Of a stretch of DNA of 64,000 bases, positions 47,212 to 55,448 are shown piece after piece (the stretch's first letter is position 1; each line of letters opens with the position of its first letter). The notes beneath the pieces are model-generated. The model was not told the origin of the DNA and ran no database searches. It saw nothing but the letters and a program-made list of their open reading frames with translations. The stretch lies in contig NZ_JAENXS010000004.1 in the NCBI RefSeq assembly GCF_016612535.1, forward strand, positions 124,001 to 188,000, read 5' to 3'. Source of the DNA: Bradyrhizobium diazoefficiens. Its GTDB lineage: Bacteria > Pseudomonadota > Alphaproteobacteria > Rhizobiales > Xanthobacteraceae. A program made the translations under genes and the position numbers.

Positions 47212-47445
47212 GCACGGGCCTTTGCTAGCGAACTGCGACACCGACCCGAGAGCGTTCAGATGCTCTTCTCATCGTTCTCGCAGCACATCCGCTTGCTGCC
47301 TACCTGTACAATCCAACAGGGCCAGTTCGCGCGTCAGTTGCGCTAGATTTGGGTTGTCTCGGGGCACCGTTATTGAGCGATCCTACATGAGAATTGTCGA
47401 ACACGGGCGTCAGGCGGGACGGCGAGCGTGAGGAGGAACAGCTAG
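47212..47445. promoter_or_regulatory. Divergent promoter region between NMO1 and PLP-enzyme operons
   Basis: About 230 bases with both starts facing outward. The plus-strand gene has a strong AGGAGGAACAGCTAG ribosome-binding site. No clear operator palindrome was found by eye. Confidence 0.4.
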
Positions 47446-48675
47446 ATGCAAGCCGAAACGCAGAGCGACTTTCAATCAATATGTTGCGTGGATCAGACGC
47501 CGGGGAGTCGGACAACCCCTCATGTGCAGCCGATCTATGCGACATCGACATTTGTCTATCCACCCGCCGAAGAAGCGATGGAAATATTCGCCGAGTTGAA
47601 GGAGCGGCCGCATCTCTACAATCGCTGGGGAACGCCGAATTCCGCGCTTGTTGAACAGAAGATCGCAGCTCTCGAAAGCCATGGTCTCTCCGAAAATGGG
47701 AAGCCGTTGCAACTTGAAGCCGTTTTATTCAGTTCGGGAATGGCCGCTGTCTCGTCCCTGTTTCTGTCGTTGGGCCTCAAGCCCGGTGATCACATCGTGA
47801 CGCAGGGAAACATCTACGGGACCACAACCGAATTCCTGGACGCCATGCTCGCGCCGATTGGCGTCCGGATCATCTACGGCGACTTACATGACATGGAATG
47901 GGTCGAAAAGCAGCTCCGGGCGCATTCTCCGGTTCGTCTCATTTACCTCGAGACGCCGACAAATGCGACGGCACGATGTTACGACATTGCGCAACTGGCT
48001 CAGACTGCACACAAGTACGGCGCAAAATGCGCGGTAGATGGCACTTTGGGGACGCCTTATCTCCAGCAACCGTTTGCGCATGGTGCAGACTTCGTCGTTC
48101 ATTCCGCGACGAAATTCCTCAATGGCCACTCGAACTCCCTCACGGGCGTCGTCATCGGCCGCGACGGAGCGTTCGTCAAGACGGAAGTATGGAAGATGCG
48201 CAAGTTGCTTGGCGGCTGCGCCGGCTCCTTTGATGCGTGGTTGCTCAACATGGGGCTCAAGACGCTTCCCCTGCGCATGGAGCGACATTGCAACAACGCC
48301 ATGCGCATCGCCAAGGCCCTGGAGGGCCACGACGTGATACGTCGGGTGCGGTATCTTGGTCTGGAGGGACATCCCGACCACAAGATCGCCGCGCGTCAAA
48401 TGCGGGCATTCGGTGGCGTCCTCAGCGTCGAGGTGGCCGGAGGGCTCGAAGCTGCGGTACGCGTCCTGAGAAACGTACGGCGCTGCACGGTCACGGCGAC
48501 GCTGGGCGCGATGGACACCTTGATACAGCATCCCGCATCCATGACTCACGTCAAGGTGCCCAGAGAGCAGAGGGAGGCACACGAGATCACGGACGGCTTA
48601 CTTCGGCTTTCCGTCGGTATCGAGGATCCAGAGACGATCATAGCCGACCTTCGGCAAGCCCTCGAGGCATCGTAG
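47446..48675 (+). CDS. Cys/Met-metabolism PLP enzyme, gamma-lyase/synthase-like
   Basis: 409 residues of fold type I, related to methionine gamma-lyase and cystathionine gamma-synthase. It has YNRWGTPNSALVEQKIAALE (phosphate-binding Tyr/Arg), SSGMAAVSSLFLSL, ETPTNATARC and the PLP-lysine motif HSATKFLNGHSN. Two conserved blocks differ: the usual VDNT is VDGT, and GHSD is GHSN, so the substrate or reaction may be altered. Family reactions are gamma-elimination or replacement on C4 amino acids such as O-acylhomoserine. It begins an operon with an aminotransferase. Confidence 0.82.
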   Translation: MQAETQSDFQSICCVDQTPGSRTTPHVQPIYATSTFVYPPAEEAMEIFAELKERPHLYNRWGTPNSALVEQKIAALESHGLSENGKPLQLEAVLFSSGMAAVSSLFLSLGLKPGDHIVTQGNIYGTTTEFLDAMLAPIGVRIIYGDLHDMEWVEKQLRAHSPVRLIYLETPTNATARCYDIAQLAQTAHKYGAKCAVDGTLGTPYLQQPFAHGADFVVHSATKFLNGHSNSLTGVVIGRDGAFVKTEVWKMRKLLGGCAGSFDAWLLNMGLKTLPLRMERHCNNAMRIAKALEGHDVIRRVRYLGLEGHPDHKIAARQMRAFGGVLSVEVAGGLEAAVRVLRNVRRCTVTATLGAMDTLIQHPASMTHVKVPREQREAHEITDGLLRLSVGIEDPETIIADLRQALEAS

Positions 48676-48783
48676 AGCGTCGATCTGTGCGACTTCGGAC
48701 AACCACGGCTCCGCGCCTGCCGCAGACCAGGCGCGCCCCCGGTGATCACAAAATTGCTGCGATAACCACGACCGGAGATTTCG

Positions 48784-49929
48784 ATGCTGGATATCGTTTC
48801 AGTGCCTGGATCACAAATCATACAGGTTGCCAGAGCCTCGGCAATGTATCGTGACGTCGCGTTTCTTTGTTTTGGTGAGAGCGACGTCAGCAGTCCCGCA
48901 TCCGCCCGGGTGGCGCTCAAACGTGCGCTCGACGAGGGGGACACCCGATACCCCGATGTCCGCGGCCTCCCTGAACTTCGCGAAGCAATAGCCTCGTACT
49001 TGACCGATCTTCACGCGCTCCCGGTATCGGAAGGGCAGATACAAGTCGTTGCTTCAGGAATGGCGGCAATATCCGTTGCGTTGGCGGTTACAGCCCGCGC
49101 CGGTGATCGCGTCCTTGTGCATAGCCCGGTATGGCCGAATATCCTGAATGCAGCTCGACTGCGGCAAACAGAGGTGACGCAAATCGCACTTCGTGGGTAC
49201 GAGTCTGGCAAATTTGCACTGGATATGGATGAGCTTTCCTCGGCCTTGCCCGGGCACCGTGCATTCATCTTGAACTCGCCAAACAATCCTACCGGATGGA
49301 CGGCTTCGCGTGAGGAGCTCGAGGACATCCTTGCACTTTGCCGGCGCCACGGTGTGTGGCTGATTTCCGACGAGGTCTATTCGCGTCTGATCTATTCCGG
49401 CGCACGTGCGGCGCCATCACTTCTGGATATCATCTCGGGTGATGACCGCGTCGTTGTTTGTAATAGTTTTAGCAAGACTTGGGCGATGACGGGGTGGCGC
49501 GTGGGTTGGCTGGTATTGCCGAAGGGCCTTCGAGATCCCGTCTCGAACGTAGTAGAGGTGATCCATTCTGGGGTGGCTCCATTCTCCCAGCGCGGCGCGT
49601 TGGCAGCAATCACCGACCACCGCTTCGCGCGCGAGTTTGTCAAGCATTGTACGACGGGCCGGTCGCTAACGGCAGAAGCGTTCGCGGGACTGGATCGAAT
49701 AAGTTACTCCGTTCCCGATGGGAGCTTCTTCGCCTTCATTCGCGTCGATGGCATTCAAAACAGCCTCGAACTCGCCCTGAAGTTGGTCGAGAAGCATGGC
49801 GTTGCCGTTGCCCCGGGGAGCGCCTTCGGTCCCGCTGGCGAGGGGCATATCCGGATTTGTTTTGGGCTGGAAGGCGAACGGCTCGGTCATGCCCTCTCGC
49901 GACTTCGGACAGGCTTGCATGACGTTTGA
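48784..49929 (+). CDS. Class I/II PLP-dependent aminotransferase
   Basis: 381 residues with an aspartate-aminotransferase fold: TRYPDVRGLPELREAIASYL, NSPNNPTGWTASREEL (cofactor-binding Asn), WLISDEVYSRLIY (Asp to the PLP ring), the PLP-lysine motif SFSKTWAMTGWRVGWL, and HIRICFG carrying the carboxylate-binding Arg. The substrate is unknown. It is 108 bases after the gamma-lyase-like gene on the same strand, so the two may act in sequence on one amino acid. Confidence 0.85.
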   Translation: MLDIVSVPGSQIIQVARASAMYRDVAFLCFGESDVSSPASARVALKRALDEGDTRYPDVRGLPELREAIASYLTDLHALPVSEGQIQVVASGMAAISVALAVTARAGDRVLVHSPVWPNILNAARLRQTEVTQIALRGYESGKFALDMDELSSALPGHRAFILNSPNNPTGWTASREELEDILALCRRHGVWLISDEVYSRLIYSGARAAPSLLDIISGDDRVVVCNSFSKTWAMTGWRVGWLVLPKGLRDPVSNVVEVIHSGVAPFSQRGALAAITDHRFAREFVKHCTTGRSLTAEAFAGLDRISYSVPDGSFFAFIRVDGIQNSLELALKLVEKHGVAVAPGSAFGPAGEGHIRICFGLEGERLGHALSRLRTGLHDV

Positions 49930-50355
49930 TTGTTGCCTCCTGATGAAGCCTACTGCGGCAGGTGGTAGATCATTCTCTTCTTGGTCGCGGATGAGTGGCG
50001 CGATTGATCTTGGCTTCGAGCGCAATCGTGTTGCCGATCAGCGCCTGGACCGCGATCACGCCGCACATTCTCTTTGACGACATTACACTGCAGAGCAAGC
50101 TCCTCATTGTCCAATAAGCGGCTCGCGTGGAATGGTATCTTTGCTACATGCGCCGAATAGTGGATTCGGCGACAGCCCCGACTTCGCGCGAGGTCAAGGG
50201 CCAGGCCGCCACACAGCAACGATCGGCCGATCTGATAAGGCAATCTCTTGAGCTGCGGGTATGACCACGTCCGAAAACCGCCAGAAGTACCCGGTGCCTG
50301 CCGTTAAGAGAGGGAGAGGGCAAACCGACGGTTCTGACAGGAGATCAAGCGCCTC
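49930..50355. other. Intergenic region, nothing firm
   Basis: About 425 bases before the exporter gene. A minus-strand frame of about 37 codons (ALIGNTIALEAKIN) has some protein character but no context. A GGAGATC site precedes the exporter. Confidence 0.35.
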
Positions 50356-51261
50356 ATGCGATCGGAGACCGCCTTTGGGGTTCTGTGTGGCCTGGCAGCA
50401 GTCTTTATCTGGTCTGCATTTATTATCGCGTCCCGTTTTGGCGTGAGGGCACACCTGAGCCCGTGGGACATCGTCGCGATCCGATTTGCGGTGGCCGGGG
50501 CCGTCCTGCTGCCGTACCTGATCCGCAAAGGACTAGTTCTTGAGAGGCTCGGCTGGGCCGGCTTGGCCGCGATCGTCATCGGATGCGGAGCTCCCTGCGT
50601 TCTGCTTGTCAATGCGGGGCTGTTGTTCGCCCCGGCCGCTCAAGCGGGCGCACTTTATCCCGGCGGAACTCCTCTAATGGTTGCGGCGCTTGCGATCGTT
50701 TTTCTCGGCGAGACGCCATCCCCGTCCAAGACGATTGGGTTGTCTCTAATCGTCCTTGGGGCGCTCTGCCTCGTATTCGGGAACGGCGGCACCGTCGGAA
50801 CTCAGCAGAACCTCGGCCAGACGCTGTTCCTCGCAGCCGCATTCGTCTGGGGCGGCTACACGATCGCGATGCGCAAGGCGCAGCTGGATGGCTTGCACGC
50901 CGCCGCCATTGCAGCGGTCCTGTCAATGGCCCTCTATCTGCCTCCCTATCTGTACTTCAACGGATTAAGGGTCTTCTCGGCGCCGGCGACAGAACTGACG
51001 CTCCAAGCAGTTGTGCAGGGCCTGCTAACGGCTATCGTTGCGCTCCTACTGTACGGCCGAACCGTCAGGATTCTTGGCGCTACCCGCGCAGCTGCGTTTG
51101 TCGCTCTGACGCCCGTGGTCACCGCGATACTTTCGATCCCTACGCTCGGTGAATGGCCCTCTTTGGCAGACTGGGTATCCATCGCCATAATTTCCGCCGG
51201 CGTGTACGTCGTCGGCGGCGGTCGCCTGCCCGCGAGAATGGCGCGAGCCAATGCTGCATGA
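50356..51261 (+). CDS. EamA/DMT family exporter of the metabolic cluster
   Basis: 301 residues with ten hydrophobic helices in two EamA repeats; the second repeat begins near residue 150 (LGQTLFLAAAFVWGGYTIAM). Helix boundaries and Gly/Pro-rich turns are typical of the 10-TMS drug/metabolite exporters. Its position inside the cluster, after the PLP-enzyme pair, makes it the best candidate for export of, or self-protection against, the cluster product. It is unrelated in detail to the DMT protein at 17592. Confidence 0.87.
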   Translation: MRSETAFGVLCGLAAVFIWSAFIIASRFGVRAHLSPWDIVAIRFAVAGAVLLPYLIRKGLVLERLGWAGLAAIVIGCGAPCVLLVNAGLLFAPAAQAGALYPGGTPLMVAALAIVFLGETPSPSKTIGLSLIVLGALCLVFGNGGTVGTQQNLGQTLFLAAAFVWGGYTIAMRKAQLDGLHAAAIAAVLSMALYLPPYLYFNGLRVFSAPATELTLQAVVQGLLTAIVALLLYGRTVRILGATRAAAFVALTPVVTAILSIPTLGEWPSLADWVSIAIISAGVYVVGGGRLPARMARANAA

Positions 51262-51385
51262 TCTTAGGCATTTTTGCGCGGGATATTGTCTCAATGCAGG
51301 CTGACGCAGGCGTCAGCACTGTGCTTTAGAAAGCGTGCCGCATGGCGCGCGTTGAGATATGGGGACTCTGGCATGCGATGGAACG

Positions 51386-52117
51386 TTATACGTCGGAAAT
51401 TTGGTTAAACCGCATCGCTTCAACGACAGCCTGGGTGATGGTCTGCGCACCCAAGCGCGATCGGGCATCCTGGAGATGATACAATACCGTGCGCTCCGAT
51501 ATTCCCAATATGGTCCCAGTCTCTGACATCGTCTTTCCCCGAGCCGACCATGTCAGGCACTGCCGCTGCCTAAAGGTTAGCAGACGTGCTGTAGCCAAGT
51601 TCTGCCTGCTTGGACTCATTGCGAACCGTGCATGAAGTTGGAATGCGGTCAGATGAATCGCTGCAAGCGCGGTTTGGATTTCGGATTGTGTCGGTCGGTC
51701 GGCAGTTTTTTCGGCAAAGATCATGGCAGCGAATTTGCTGTATCCAACATAGACCGGGATCGCGAGTCCGTTCCGAATTCCGTGCCGAGCAGCTTCCTGT
51801 GTAAACCGATCGTCAGGAGTCAGTCGGCACGTGGCTTCATCCGAATCGCCCCAGAAGAATGGCATGCGCGCGATACGGGCATGTCGGACAATCGGATCCG
51901 CATCACTGAGCCTATCCTTGACGTAAAGTTGCGCGAGCGCATCTGGATAGGACGAAATAAGTTCAGGGTTGCCCCCGCTTATGCGCAAATAAGCGAACCA
52001 TTGGAAACCTAGGTCTCTTGTGATTTTGACTGCGACACCGCGAAGCTCGTCGACCGTACTTTCCAACGGGATCATGTCCCAGATATCTTCTAGGGCAGAC
52101 GAAATGCTCAAGCTCAT
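51386..52117 (-). CDS. LuxR-type regulator with autoinducer-binding domain, no cognate luxI seen
   Basis: 243 residues. Residues about 15-165 are an autoinducer-binding domain and 175-240 a LuxR helix-turn-helix (LTFRQRQCLTW, SERTVLYHLQDARSRLGAQT). By comparison with TraR, Tyr61, Asp70, Pro71 and Trp85 are present, but the position of Trp57 is Leu (SYPDALAQLYV). No luxI-like synthase is in the window, so it looks like an orphan receptor that may sense an atypical ligand. GAGGTGCGGGA precedes the ATG. It sits in the middle of the cluster and is its likely regulator. Confidence 0.88.
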   Translation of the reverse strand: MSLSISSALEDIWDMIPLESTVDELRGVAVKITRDLGFQWFAYLRISGGNPELISSYPDALAQLYVKDRLSDADPIVRHARIARMPFFWGDSDEATCRLTPDDRFTQEAARHGIRNGLAIPVYVGYSKFAAMIFAEKTADRPTQSEIQTALAAIHLTAFQLHARFAMSPSRQNLATARLLTFRQRQCLTWSARGKTMSETGTILGISERTVLYHLQDARSRLGAQTITQAVVEAMRFNQISDV

Positions 52118-52223
52118 TCCCGCACCTCGACGCCAATATCACTCGTTTGATCGCCGACGTTTTGTGTCGCCGACCTGCAAGCGCGTGTATCGCCACCACC
52201 CGGCTTATACTTACGAGCCAAAT

Positions 52224-52241
52224 GTGACCGCCGGTTGTCAC
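52224..52241. promoter_or_regulatory. 18-bp dyad upstream of luxR
   Basis: GTGACCGCCGGTTGTCAC is an 18-bp imperfect palindrome (7 of 9 positions per half), about 107 bases upstream of the luxR start. Its size fits a LuxR-family binding site, possibly for autoregulation. The sequence was found by eye only. Confidence 0.4.
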
Positions 52242-52361
52242 TTTATGATACCGCATCCCACGCGCGAATTTGAATCCGGCTGAATTTTGTTGCTTGGTGT
52301 GTGTCGAATGCCAACACCACCCTCGATCGGCTAAGTCAAAGGAGTCTGTTGCGAGGCAGAC

Positions 52362-53423
52362 TTATCGCTCAGCGATTGCGCGCGCTGGAATCATCTTCCA
52401 ACGATAGCCTTTCAGTCGCCGATTCTCAGAAAAGCTGAGCAGTCCAAAGGGCGACTGCCAGGCATTCCCAAGGATGTATCTTAGGACCGCCAAGGGATCA
52501 TCAGACCCGACTTCCCGCCAAGCGACGGCGAGCGCGCGGGCAGCAAGATAGCTGGTCTCGAAGTAGGGGCCGGCTGATCTTCCGAGCAGGCGCCGCGCTC
52601 GGTGACGCAACTCGGTGACCTGCCGATCTATGAGCATACCGGACTGCTTCTCAAGGAAAGCGACCGAGCAGCGGGAGGCAAGGTCACTCTCCCGGAAAAG
52701 AGAAGGCGTGAAGCAGTCGTCGGACATTAGGATCTCACCGAGCGCGACGGCACTAAGAGCGCCGGTAAACAGTCGCGCAGCAAAGTCGTGAGGTCCGAGG
52801 ATCAACAACACATCACGCGCCTCGACAGCCACGGGTAGCCTGCCGGGCGGTTCTTCATTGAAGTACAAGGCGGTGAGCTTTCGGCAACATGGTGCAAGCC
52901 GCGGCACGAGGCCCGCTGCCAGGCGAGCTCCATAGGTGCCTGTCTGGCTGAGCAGTAGGATTGATCGGCCGAGCTCAATCGCCGCCCGCGCGAGGCACTC
53001 CAACTGCTCGTCGTCGGTTCCGAATAGCTGTACGGTCGTTGTCGATACTGACGTGCAAAGGTCGGGTGCGGATGTTCCTGGCGCCAGAAAGACTATCCCC
53101 CGATCGCCATAGATACGACTGGCAGCAAGCGCAGCTGGTGTGCTGAAGTGGCCAACAACGTATTTAGTCCCGCTGGCAGCGATTTCACTTGCGACTTCCT
53201 GGGCACGCCTCCCGGAGCGCTGGTCGTTGTAGTAAAAGGTGCGGGCTGACGTGCCTTCATCGCTGAGCCCTAGCTCGATAGCGACTCGGAGGTCTGCCGC
53301 GTGCGGACCAGCAGTGCCGCAGATGGCGAGGAGAGGAGCGGCGACCGCTTGCGTTTCGGTTGGCTCATGCGCCGTGGTGGCGACGCCTTCCAAATCGAAT
53401 GTCACTGCCCTCTCCGTTTTCAT
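52362..53423 (-). CDS. Cytosolic type I periplasmic-binding-fold protein
   Basis: 353 residues from ATG 53423 (MKTERAVTFDLEGV), 25 bases after the MetRS-like stop. The protein follows the Leu/Ile/Val-binding/AmiC pattern (Peripla_BP_6): DLRVAIELGLSDEG, YVVGHFSTPAALAASRIYGD, FLAPGTSAPDL, LLLSQTGTYGARLAAGL and a C-terminal lobe. There is no signal peptide and no ABC permease or ATPase nearby, so it should be cytosolic. Roles could be a ligand sensor, carrier or product-binding self-protection protein. As last gene of the hydrazine-synthetase-like operon, it probably binds a pathway amino acid or product. Confidence 0.7.
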   Translation of the reverse strand: MKTERAVTFDLEGVATTAHEPTETQAVAAPLLAICGTAGPHAADLRVAIELGLSDEGTSARTFYYNDQRSGRRAQEVASEIAASGTKYVVGHFSTPAALAASRIYGDRGIVFLAPGTSAPDLCTSVSTTTVQLFGTDDEQLECLARAAIELGRSILLLSQTGTYGARLAAGLVPRLAPCCRKLTALYFNEEPPGRLPVAVEARDVLLILGPHDFAARLFTGALSAVALGEILMSDDCFTPSLFRESDLASRCSVAFLEKQSGMLIDRQVTELRHRARRLLGRSAGPYFETSYLAARALAVAWREVGSDDPLAVLRYILGNAWQSPFGLLSFSENRRLKGYRWKMIPARAIAER

Positions 53424-53448
53424 TCGTGCCAACTGTCCGGCGCGGACC

Positions 53449-55023
53449 CTACGCGCCGGCGGCGTAGCGAGCCTCCGTCCTGGGATAGGCTGACTCCACG
53501 TCCTCTCGTACTTGGAACAACCCATCGGGGATTGGTCTCGGGTGGCTCTCGGGAGCCATATCCAACAGATTTAAATCCTTGCCCGTGAGCGCCCAGAAAA
53601 GTCGTTGAGCGTCGATTGGCATCAGAGGGAAGGCGGCTTGAGCAAACGCCTTCAGCGCGAAAGCAAGATCACTTGCACTGGAACCCGGCGCACAAAGCTC
53701 TGCCCGAATATACCCGAGGAAATGCAGGAGATCTTCGGCTGCTTGCCGTAGGTGGAAGCGGTCCAGTGAAAGACTGTCAAGAATTCGGGTGACCGCCGCC
53801 GACGCGGCGTGACGTACTTCGGTGGAGACCGCGGCATTTCGGTCAGCGCCTGCCGAGAGCCTGTCGTACGCTTGGTGGACCTCAAGCCAAGGTTGTGACA
53901 GTGCTGCGTCAGTCTGCGTGACCATCTCGGCTTCGTTGAAATTCGCTCGCTCGAATCCGGGAGAATTGAGCAGGGTGTGAAACCTGATGCAGTCAGTCGA
54001 ATGACGGGTTGCAAGATCGCGCGCCCAAATGACGTGGTTTCGACTCGTTGAGAACTTGCTGTGGTCGAGGTTGTAGAACTCGTTTGTGATGGACCCGGAT
54101 GGCAGCCAGTCCTGCTCTCCGCTGGCGATGAGCAGCGCGGCGTGAACGATTGCGTAGAAATAGGTGTTGTCGAATCCCAGGAAGTTCACCACCTTTGGTG
54201 TGGGATATCCGTCTCGCGAACGACGCTTGTGATCCAGCAACTGATGGACGACCAGTTCTGGCCAGGCGTTGATGACTTGACCGGGGAATTCGTCATGTTG
54301 TATCGGAATGCCCCAACTGCCTTCGACCGTGACGGGAAAATCAGGCAGCCGCGCAGCAAGCGCATCGGCCACAAGCCATCCGTAACGGGGGCGGTATCGC
54401 CCGTTACCTCGGTAGAACTCGCGAATTTTTTCGCGAAATCGCTCCATCTCGAATACGAGTAGGGGCACCATCCGCACCTGCAACCGACGGCTGCCCGTCA
54501 CCGTATCGCGCGGCGCGATGAGGCTGTTGGGATCGCATAAGAAGCCGCACGACTCGCAGATGCCACATTTGCATTCGTCAAGGCACTTCGGGCAGTAGCC
54601 GGAGACTCCCGCCTCGTCCAAAGCCATGCCGCGGTCGGGTGAGAAGAACGTCGGAAACTCCTTTCGTACGAGGATGCCCCGGCGGTAGAGCTCGAGAAAG
54701 AACTGGCGCACCTGTTCGCATTCAGCGGCATTTGGTATCGCGAACTCGCTCACTTCGACTTGATACAAGGCCATGGTCTCGTGAATATCGGCCGAGCATT
54801 GTTGCGCAAGCTCCGACGGCTGCACCTTCCGGCGCTCTGCGGTAACGCGGACATACGACTGGTTCACGTCGCTGAACGTCGTATAGGCATAACTCCCCCC
54901 GCGTAGTTTCAGCTGCTTCACGAATGCATCAGCGGCAAGATAAGGGCCGCTGAGGTGACCCACATGAAGCCCGCCATTTGGCGTAGGCGGTGGAACGGTG
55001 ACGATCCAATCGTTGTTAAGCAT
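53449..55023 (-). CDS. Stand-alone MetRS-like ligase, putative hydrazine synthetase subunit
   Basis: 524 residues resembling the catalytic half of class I methionyl-tRNA synthetase. The HIGH motif is H20-V-G-H23 after PPPTPNGGL; a Cys cluster (C144, C147, C151, C153, C156, C159, C163) forms the zinc-knuckle insert; FLGFDNTYFYAIVHAALL corresponds to the amino-acid pocket helix; KFSTS at 323-327 replaces KMSKS. The C-terminal part is short for a housekeeping MetRS. In Spb40, Tri28 and PyrN-type enzymes such a domain, fused to a cupin, activates an amino acid and joins it to an N-hydroxylated amine to form an N-N bond. Here cupin and N-hydroxylase are separate genes just upstream. Confidence 0.85.
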   Translation of the reverse strand: MLNNDWIVTVPPPTPNGGLHVGHLSGPYLAADAFVKQLKLRGGSYAYTTFSDVNQSYVRVTAERRKVQPSELAQQCSADIHETMALYQVEVSEFAIPNAAECEQVRQFFLELYRRGILVRKEFPTFFSPDRGMALDEAGVSGYCPKCLDECKCGICESCGFLCDPNSLIAPRDTVTGSRRLQVRMVPLLVFEMERFREKIREFYRGNGRYRPRYGWLVADALAARLPDFPVTVEGSWGIPIQHDEFPGQVINAWPELVVHQLLDHKRRSRDGYPTPKVVNFLGFDNTYFYAIVHAALLIASGEQDWLPSGSITNEFYNLDHSKFSTSRNHVIWARDLATRHSTDCIRFHTLLNSPGFERANFNEAEMVTQTDAALSQPWLEVHQAYDRLSAGADRNAAVSTEVRHAASAAVTRILDSLSLDRFHLRQAAEDLLHFLGYIRAELCAPGSSASDLAFALKAFAQAAFPLMPIDAQRLFWALTGKDLNLLDMAPESHPRPIPDGLFQVREDVESAYPRTEARYAAGA

Positions 55024-55051
55024 CGCTTCTTCCCCTTTCTCTGTTCAATAT

Positions 55052-55432
55052 TCACTGTCCGCTGCCGCCGAGATCCCAATATATGTCCACCATCACAAAT
55101 GGATCCGACCCGGCGTTGCGTAGGGAGTGCTTGGCGGATCGAGGAATGTAGGCCACGTCGGTCGGATAGAGCTCGGTCGTATTGCCGTCGACTTCCAAGG
55201 TTGCGCTTCCGCCGATCACAATGAAGGTTTCCTCTTCGTCGTGATCGTGCAGATCGACCTGTTTGCCGGGCTCCAGGGTGACGATCATGCAGCCAAATTC
55301 GGTCAGGGGGCGCTTGGTATTCGCGACCTCCCTCCAGGGAAACAGGCGACGGATCCTACAGTTATACTCGTTGGTACAAGTGCTGGACGCGCCACGGCGC
55401 ACGAGCCGCTCTACACCATTCTCTTCAGGCAC
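55052..55432 (-). CDS. Stand-alone cupin, putative hydrazine synthetase subunit
   Basis: 126 residues from a GTG start at 55432, chosen because ACGGAG lies eight bases before it and it follows the NMO2 stop by 16 bases; the frame is open further into NMO2 but would then overlap it. It is a single cupin: motif 1 ligands H62, H64, E68 (LHDHDEEET) and motif 2 H102 (IPRSAKHSLRN), a complete metal site. In known hydrazine synthetases the zinc-binding cupin domain carries out the rearrangement that makes the N-N bond. The gene ends 28 bases before the MetRS-like gene, and together they equal the fused enzyme. Confidence 0.85.
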   Translation of the reverse strand: MPEENGVERLVRRGASSTCTNEYNCRIRRLFPWREVANTKRPLTEFGCMIVTLEPGKQVDLHDHDEEETFIVIGGSATLEVDGNTTELYPTDVAYIPRSAKHSLRNAGSDPFVMVDIYWDLGGSGQ

Positions 55433-55448
55433 TGGACTTGCTCCGTTT

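Noticed and set aside
47446..49929. Rhizobitoxine biosynthesis, suggested by a sulfhydrylase-like PLP enzyme in a possible Bradyrhizobium
   Set aside because: No fused RtxA-type protein and no RtxC-like desaturase; gene content differs.
49950..50243. Minus-strand frames before the cluster exporter
   Set aside because: Short, overlapping in two frames, no ribosome-binding site or domain.
53449..55023. A second housekeeping methionyl-tRNA synthetase
   Set aside because: Short C-terminus, KFSTS in place of KMSKS, and tight coupling to a cupin and an N-hydroxylase argue against a tRNA-charging role.
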